Below are positions 57,494-64,000 of a DNA stretch of 64,000 nucleotides, in pieces (within the stretch, counting starts at the first letter, position 1; each line of letters begins with the position of its first letter). A program made the position numbers and the translations under genes. The notes beneath the pieces were generated by a model. The model had not been told where the DNA came from and searched no databases. It saw only the letters and a program-made list of their open reading frames with translations. Source of the DNA: Nephrocerus scutellatus (Eukaryota; Arthropoda; Insecta; Diptera; Pipunculidae); assembly GCA_947095585.1 (NCBI GenBank), contig OX352765.1, forward strand, positions 92,712,965 through 92,776,964. Direction: 5' to 3'.

Positions 57494-57787
57494 GGGTCTA
57501 TTCTTTTATTCAACCAAAGCGAATAAGTTACCCGGAGTACACCGAGCGAATGTTGCACCGCGTAAAAGTATTCGGTGTGTAAACGGGGTTACTTTACTCG
57601 CTCTTACTCTGCTTACACTGATATTCACTTCAGAGTAAAAAATAGGAAACTGTGTATACACCGTGTCGTGCTCGGTTCACAATAAAAAACATATAGTACA
57701 GAGTAAAATTACCCCGGGTGAATAAAAGAAAACAGTTTAAATTTTTGACGTACACTGCTCGCTCGGCTTGAATAAAAGAATAGACCC
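57494..57787. mobile_element. 294-bp MITE with 20-base perfect TIRs, just upstream of SCCRO
   Basis: The left end is GGGTCTATTCTTTTATTCAA and the right end is its exact complement. ATT flanks both sides (57491-57493, 57788-57790), a 3-base target duplication compatible with PIF/Harbinger. It is non-coding and ends about 190 bases before the SCCRO ATG. Confidence 0.8.
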
Positions 57788-57978
57788 ATTTTCGACTAAT
57801 TCCGAGACTCGAGAGTGATTTTGTTATATACGAACACCTAGTGAAACGTCAAATCGAATGTCAAAATTTGCTTTTATAACCACACAATTAAAGGGAAAGA
57901 AAAAGGAACTATTTTTAGTTTGCATGGAAATATAAAAATAAAAAAGGCACGAATCTACAAATTAGTTATTGTTTAATA

Positions 57979-60900
57979 ATGGTAAGCATGCAGAGCGCAC
58001 ATAATTCTACATGTAAATTAGCATTTTGATGAGGAAAGTTGTGAAAGTTGGGAAATTGTGAATATACTTAATGGTGGTTTAGAGAACAAAAATATAAAAA
58101 TACTAATAATCAATTTAATGCAATTAATAATTATCTAAGCCCTATTTCTATTGACAATATAACTTTTCACATATGTTGAAAAGTTGTATGAGATTACTTT
58201 TCACTGCAGTTGAATATCGAAACCGAACTGACGAGTTTGCGTTTGTTTTGCAATTTTTCGATTTCCATTACTATGTTTTCTTTTCTTTATTTCATTGCAA
58301 AACTTTTTATTGTTTCTGTTTTTGTCTCTTCGGTAACTGTCCATAGAATAAATTAAAATCAACACAAAAAGAAAAAATCAAAAAGTTTATATCGCTCACA
58401 CAAACTGGAGAGCAGACGGCTATCTTTTGTCTGCAGCAGAATGACTGGAAACTTGATCTCGCCTGCGACAATTATTTTCAGAACCCCGAATTCTATTATC
58501 GCGAACTTGACCGTAAGCGTATTGAACAGTTGTTCAATCGTTATCGGGATCCCGGTGACACACAAAAGATCAACTCCGAAGGTGTAATACGATTTCTCGA
58601 TGATTTGGAATTAAGTGCTGATTCCAAGTTAGTTCTCATTATTGCATGGAAGTTTCGAGCAGAAGCACAGTGTGAATTTTCTAGAGATGAATTTTGCAAC
58701 GGTATGAGTGATCTTGGTGTTGACAGCGTCGATAAATTGAAAACAAAGCTGCCTTCGCTTGAGACGGAACTTTCCGATTTGGCCAAATTTAAGGATTTCT
58801 ATCAATTTACTTTCAACTACGCAAAGGATCCAGGACAAAAAGGCATCGATTTGGATATGGCAATTGCTTATTGGAGGATTGTGCTGAACGGTCGATTCAA
58901 ATTTCTAGATATATGGTGCAAATTTTTAACCGTAAGTTACCGATTTACTTATTTATTTATTTATTTTTGTAAGGACATCACTTGGCTTGGTTTTTTACTG
59001 AGCATTTGTTTGTTTATTTGGTATTTATTTATTAACCACGAAATTTAAAGGCAATTTAAATGCAAGTACGGGCTGTCAGCCATCAGCAGAATAGGGGGAA
59101 AATGCATCAGAATAGAAAGGGGGCCGTAATTATCTCTTGACTGGTGGAAGTGCGATCAAACCTCCACGTGGTGCCAGCCGTTAATGTATGAAATACATGA
59201 AAAGCTGAATGATCCCTAGTCCCTTCAAATTAAGTTTGGCGCAAGGCCAATAACCTTGCCCGTAAAAAAATTATCACCCAAAATCAGCCTCGGATACACT
59301 GATGAACGACGAAGACAACAACGGCAACGAAAACGCCTAAACGATTTAAGATTTTTCTCATGAAACGTACGCTCACTGTATAGAGCTCGAGCTGCACAGC
59401 AGCTAGCCGATACCCTGTTCAAATATAATGCTGACATAACAGCAATTCAGGAGATGCGGTGGACGGGGAATGGTGTCTTACAAAAATCAGAATATGACAT
59501 ATATTACAGCTGTCATGCACGACATCATGTGCACGAGGTGGGGTTTCTAGTAAGCAGCAGAATGTGCCAAACTGGATGACATCGGCTTGAAATCTGGACC
59601 GGTGGAGAGACTTTTTGCAGGAGGCCAGGACCGGACCCCGGTTGTGGAGCCAAATATGATGATGATGATGAGCAGAATGAAAACCACCGTTATCGGCTTA
59701 AAAGCAATAAATGAACGGCTATGCACTCTTAGCGTGCGGGGCAAATTTAAAAACATAAGCCTCATAAACGTGTACGCACCTACGAGGATTCCCCAGACGA
59801 TGAAAAAGAAGAATTCTTCTGAATCAGTCGAACGGGAACGCCATGCCTGTCCTCAGTATGATGAAAAGTTATTCTGGGGGAATTAATGACAATGGATAAC
59901 GAGTCATAGAGATGGCAGCAAGCAATAATTTGGTCGTTGCGAGTACAAGGTTTGTGCGTAAAAATATCCGCAAAACACTGGGTATCGCCTGATGGAGCCA
60001 CTCACAACCAGATACACCACGTGTTGGTAGACTGCCGCCACAACCCGAACCTGATGACGGTAAAAAACGTACCGAGGTGCCAACGTCGACTCGGACCAGT
60101 AGTGTGCTCCGAGTGTGGATTGCATCATCAAGAAAGACAGCATCCGCGAATCAGATTCGATGACAGAGACCAGAAACCAGATTCGCAACGAAGAGACCAG
60201 AAACAACTACGGTCAAGCAATAGGACTAGCCCTAAATGCAGGAAGAGTAAGTCCTGGGGCTGAGATTCCGGGCGTAGAAGAGAAATAGACACGCCTCAAG
60301 AATACTGTCGTTAGTACTGCTAACTCTATCTTAGGCAGTAGTCGTAGAGATCGGAACGACTGGTTCGATGACGAGTGTAAGCTAGCGACTGAACGTAAGA
60401 ATGTTGCGTACCGAGCAAAGCAATAATCTCATAGAACGCGGGCACACGAAGATGAATATAAAGTGCTCACAAGATATGAAAAAACAGTTCTCCGGCGAAA
60501 GAAAGCAGCCTGGGAGAAAAATCACGTCCGTTAACTAGAACAATACAGAGAGCAAGGACCGCACCAGGCGAGGAAGTTCTACCAAAGAGTCCGCGGTATG
60601 ACGCAATGTACACCGCGTTGCACATACGGCAAAGACAAAGAGGGTAGTCTGATCGCCGATCTCAAAGGCATTTTAGAGCGATGGGAAGAGCACTTTCATG
60701 AGTTGATAAATGGCCACCTAACTGAGGAATTGGAGGCTCTACCAATGACGGAAGACCATACTTTGCTGCCGTCACCAAGCATAGACGAATTTAGCAGAGC
60801 GATAAATCGGCTCAAAATTAATAAGGCCCCGGGATCTGATGGTATCCCCGCGGAGCTGATTAAGTCAGGTGGGTCCGCAATACACCAAGCAATTCATGAA

Positions 60901-62637
60901 CTAATAGTGCAAGTATGGGAGGAAGAAGCGATGCCAGAAGACTGGCGTTGAGGCATCCTATCTCACTTACATAAGATAGGAGATATCACAACATGCAGCA
61001 ATTATAATTATCGTGGTATAACGTTGTTAAGTACCGCGTATAAGATTTTCTCCTCTATCCTTCAAGACAGACATACGCTACTCTATAGTGATGAGATCTA
61101 CGAGCGTTACCGCGATGTCGACATCGTGAAGAGAATAAAGCTCGGTAGGCACCGGTAAAAGCAACCATATTCCGACGTTCCTGATAACTTTCGATCTTCC
61201 TGATGGTAAGGTTGAATTTAAGTAGTTTCTTAATTTAAACGCGAAGATGAATATAAAGAGCTCAGAAAATTTGAAAAAACACTGCTACACGTTGGGGATT
61301 GGTACTCACTCGCGTCGAACCCTCTTACTTCACTCACTCCCAGTATGTCCAAATTATATCGAAGAAACTCACCTTCCAGTTGATGAAATCTGCCATTTTG
61401 AGGTCCTTCACTCCTTGAGTCGAGGAGCGTCCTCACATTCCAGAAATCAATCTTAGTCCGGGTACAATTACTTATCCGAGGCGTTGTGTTGGTCTCAGTA
61501 GCGGGCATTTTTCTGTACCTCAGTGTGCTAACCCACGTTACCTAGACTAGAAACGCTAGACCGTTCGGACGCAATTTTAGCCTGCATATTTAAGGATTTA
61601 TACAAGTAGTTGCCCGGCGACCACCACTAGGAGGTAAAGCAAGCACTACATCACGAACTTGATTGTTGCGCTACTGGCTCAAATCAAGTTTTGAGCAGTC
61701 AGTAGTTTCCCGATAAATCGCAATGCAGATCCCCAAACAAATAATTTCAAACTGCCGAGGTGAATTTCTTCTCTTGATATCTTAAATGCACACAAATATT
61801 GCAATGGAATACAGTTTTTCTAAAAAAAGTAAACTCCACTCCAAATGTCTGACTGACAACGTTCTTTAAGATTAATATGAAAACCCTACTTTTAGGCTCT
61901 TTGGGTCTTTTTAAAGATCTCAATTAACCTTTTCCGAAAAAACCAAAATACAATTAAAGTCATCTTAAATATAAACTAACCTATCAGTACATGTCACTGG
62001 CCAGTGGGCAGCCATGCTGCTAACGTGGGTATACCGCATATAACCTTCTGCGGGAGGTGCTAAACGCTCATCCATTATCTTTGCAGATATCCGGCCCTAG
62101 CAGGGTCTAGACTCCGCATTTTAAGAAAACGATTTTTAGCCGACCTGAAAGAGAGTACAGGGTCATCGTACTGATCTCGGACTTGAACGTTACACGCTGG
62201 ATTTAAAACCATTCAAATATCCATTGATAAGTCTCTCGAGGTGTCTGTGGTATCGAAAAGGCAAACTCTAGCGCCAGCTGGGAACCCCACTATACCTACC
62301 GATCTAAATAGAAACATTCCAGAAACAAATCCATATACACAATATAAATAAAAACCTAATAAATTTTACTTGTTGCTTGCAGGAGAAACACAAACGATCC
62401 ATACCAAAAGACACATGGAACTTATTATTGGATTTTGCATCGCATATCGATGAGAACATGGCAAACTATGACTCGGAGGGCGCTTGGCCGGTACTTATTG
62501 ATGATTTTGTCGAATGGTGTGAAGAAAACAACTACACCCAGCAACAATCCTCCCAAAGCCAATTGCAACAACAGCAACAGAAAAACATATCGAGCAGCTT
62601 TCAAACATCGCATAGTACAAATATGAATTACGGCTAA
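57979..62637 (+). CDS. SCCRO: DCN1-like protein, DCUN1D1 type (SCCRO), 3 coding exons, complete
   Basis: The ATG at 57979-57981 is followed at once by gtaagc. Exon 2 (58347-58931) starts AATAAATTAAAATC, giving [15 protein letters not shown], which matches the DCUN1D1 N-terminus; exon 3 is 62383-62637. Total 280 codons plus TAA. UBA-like domain about residues 8-45 ([18 protein letters not shown]). PONY domain about 60-255 with [70 protein letters not shown] and [14 protein letters not shown]. The C-terminal tail is Gln/Ser-rich. The protein promotes cullin neddylation and binds UBC12 and cullin WHB domains. Intron 2 (3.4 kb) contains a chimeric RTE-like element. Same strand as polo and SCCRO4. 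Confidence 0.96.
59290..61170 (+). mobile_element. RTE-like non-LTR retrotransposon, copy 3, in SCCRO intron 2
   Basis: It encodes the APE endonuclease ([32 protein letters not shown], then [20 protein letters not shown] and LINVYAP). Next come the linker ([20 protein letters not shown]), [40 protein letters not shown], and the start of RT ([18 protein letters not shown]). At about 61085 it jumps to the C-terminal segment ([19 protein letters not shown]). Stops and deletions make it inactive. It is sense to the host gene. Confidence 0.85.
59565..59670 (+). mobile_element. Nested 106-bp RTE 3'-end insertion with 9-base target duplication
   Basis: The insert carries the RTE 3' segment (gacatcggcttgaaatctgg and accggtggagagac) and ends in (GAT)n. 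It is flanked by AGCAGAATG on both sides (59556-59564, 59671-59679). It lies inside the endonuclease frame of the host element. Confidence 0.85.
61230..61515 (-). mobile_element. Antisense endonuclease fragment of a second RTE/CR1-like element
   Basis: The minus frame reads [38 protein letters not shown] and [11 protein letters not shown], the N-terminal APE endonuclease region (WNVRTLL ... SEVR) of another non-LTR family. On the plus strand, 61243-61282 repeats the linker of RTE copy 3. Confidence 0.7.
61520..62382 (+). other. SCCRO intron 2, nothing recognised
   Basis: No family recognised. Ends at the ttgcttgcag acceptor of exon 3. Confidence 0.4.
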
Positions 62638-63385
62638 CGAATATTCAATGATTTTGTTATTAAATTTTAATTATTATTATTATTATTGAATATTCTAATA
62701 TTGTCAACAGAATTAATATTATTATTATTATTATAATTAATTCAGCAAAAAAAAACCCAATATTTTTTTGGGAAATAATATTTGTTTGGAAAATAAACTT
62801 ACCAACAACAGATGTAGCAAAAAAAAAAGATAAAAATTATAGGATTTATAAATTAATTAATAAATAATTAACAGTAAATAAAATAAAGTAAAAATCAACT
62901 TCATATACCGTACCAGAAATACAATAAACGCGAAATGTTTAATTTTTTCTTGCACACAATACACTAGGTCGATATTTTTCTTTTATCCTAGGCGTGCACT
63001 TAATGCTTACGCAGAGCCGAGCAAAGATTATTTGTCCCACACCACCCACTAAATTGTAATGAAAAATTATCAAAATAAATAAAATAATAATAATAAGTTA
63101 TGAATGTAATATAGACAAGAGAAAAAAAAACAAAACACAAAAATAGACCCCATTGTTAAGGTCGTAATAAACTAAATCATATTAAAACAAGAACAAAAAA
63201 TCCTGAATGCCATTTATTGGGGATGCATGAATGATCGCCCAAAAACAAAAATTTAGAATTGCATAATGATGGGAAATATGGGGGCTAACTAAACAAATGT
63301 CCGTCGAAATGGATGTGGGATGTCCACTGTACTGCCACAAATCTCGAGGGACCTAGCATGGATATTAAGTGGCTTAATTCCAGCC
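62638..63385 (+). other. SCCRO 3' UTR and downstream AT-rich sequence
   Basis: Runs of ATT/TTA trinucleotides at 62660-62740 and several AATAAA candidates (for example near 62791, 62878 and 62922). Confidence 0.5.
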
Positions 63386-63389
63386 TGTA

Positions 63390-64000
63390 TCGTTCAGATA
63401 CAAGATCAACTCGATGACCCTGCGATCTGAGAGCTCTTACAGGTCGTGGAAAAATGGTTTACCTAAAATGCGGTGTCTTGACCAAGCTAGGGCCGGACAA
63501 CGGCAGAGGAAGTGTATGAGAGTTTCTTTCTTATTTTCATATTTGCAATTTCTGCAGAAGTTGTGCGTTGTACCCAACTTAGCAGTTAGCAGCCTGGCTG
63601 CCCAGTGGCCCGTGCTGATAGCCTAGCCCTTTTGACCTTTTGGTCAAATTAATTAAATATGTTGGCATTAATTAACTTTATATATAGATAACTCGATTTA
63701 ATGGCAATATCTTTCCGCGTTCTAGATAACAACTCTGTGGTTTTCCTTTTGCTGTAGGATAGCCATATCAATCTTGACATGGCGCAGTTCGACCGACTGC
63801 TCCACCTGAGCTGTGACCTAGTATTAAAAGAGGAGAGAATTTGTTCCTTGACTGAGCTCATTGGCCAGCTAACCCTCTCCATAGAGCCAGTGTTCGTAGC
63901 GATGCACATCTTAGCCAATTCGTCCGCTCTCTCATTATCCTCTATATTACTGTGCCCCGGCACCCATACTTATGATGATGTCCAGGAATTGGCTGGCCGA
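63390..64000 (-). mobile_element. LOA-like retrotransposon 3' end (RNase H to zinc knuckle), truncated by window edge
   Basis: The minus strand shows the RNase H C-terminal motif (PGHSNIEDNERADELAKMC), then TGHWAARLLTAKLGTTHNFC, RNCKYENKKETLIHFLC and CPALAWSRHRILGKPFF, the CCHC-type knuckle at the end of this clade's ORF2. A frameshift at about 63650 separates the two parts. The element continues beyond base 64000. Confidence 0.85.

Noticed and set aside
58932..59048. Read-through C-terminus of SCCRO exon 2
   Set aside because: The frame continues into an intron after a strong gtaagt donor; the conserved PONY end is encoded by exon 3 at 62383.

Overview
This is eukaryotic nuclear DNA from an insect, almost certainly a higher (cyclorrhaphan) fly. 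The genes have short GT-AG introns. The Polo kinase is 576 aa and close to the Drosophila protein as I know it. The AT-rich spacers are filled with non-LTR retrotransposons, Helitrons, a tRNA-derived SINE and several MITE-like inverted-repeat elements. A tephritid fruit fly is my best guess. That is inference from transposon content, not shown by the sequence.

Layout. (1) About 0.1-13 kb, minus strand: a multi-exon gene for a single-pass membrane protein with signal peptide, thrombospondin type-1 repeat, CUB-like domain, transmembrane helix and Ser/Thr-rich tail. I could link eight coding exons in consistent phase; the 3' end may lie off the left edge. An intron of this gene holds a complete intronless same-strand gene for a CFAP157-like coiled-coil protein. 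Other introns hold RTE and Helitron insertions. (2) About 13-39 kb: a gene-poor block of decayed LOA/Jockey, CR1-like, RTE and Tc1-type fragments, a SINE, Helitron ends and minisatellites. I see no convincing cellular gene there. (3) About 39-40 kb, minus: FRG1, four exons. (4) 42.1-48.1 kb, plus: SCCRO4 (DCUN1D4/5 type), five exons. (5) 52.5-55.0 kb, plus: polo, eight exons, complete. (6) 58.0-62.6 kb, plus: SCCRO (DCUN1D1 type), whose first coding exon is only the ATG. (7) 63.4-64 kb: 3' end of an antisense LOA-like element running off the window.

How the genes relate: SCCRO4 and SCCRO are both cofactors for cullin neddylation (PONY domain) and flank the mitotic kinase gene polo on the same strand. 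FRG1 is divergent from SCCRO4. Nothing shows that these genes form one functional unit, though the arrangement is worth checking for conservation. I found no undescribed multi-gene system. The most novel material is the mobile-element layer: several short inverted-repeat elements with readable ends, a tRNA-type SINE, a structurally complete small Helitron, and a nested RTE insertion with an exact target duplication.
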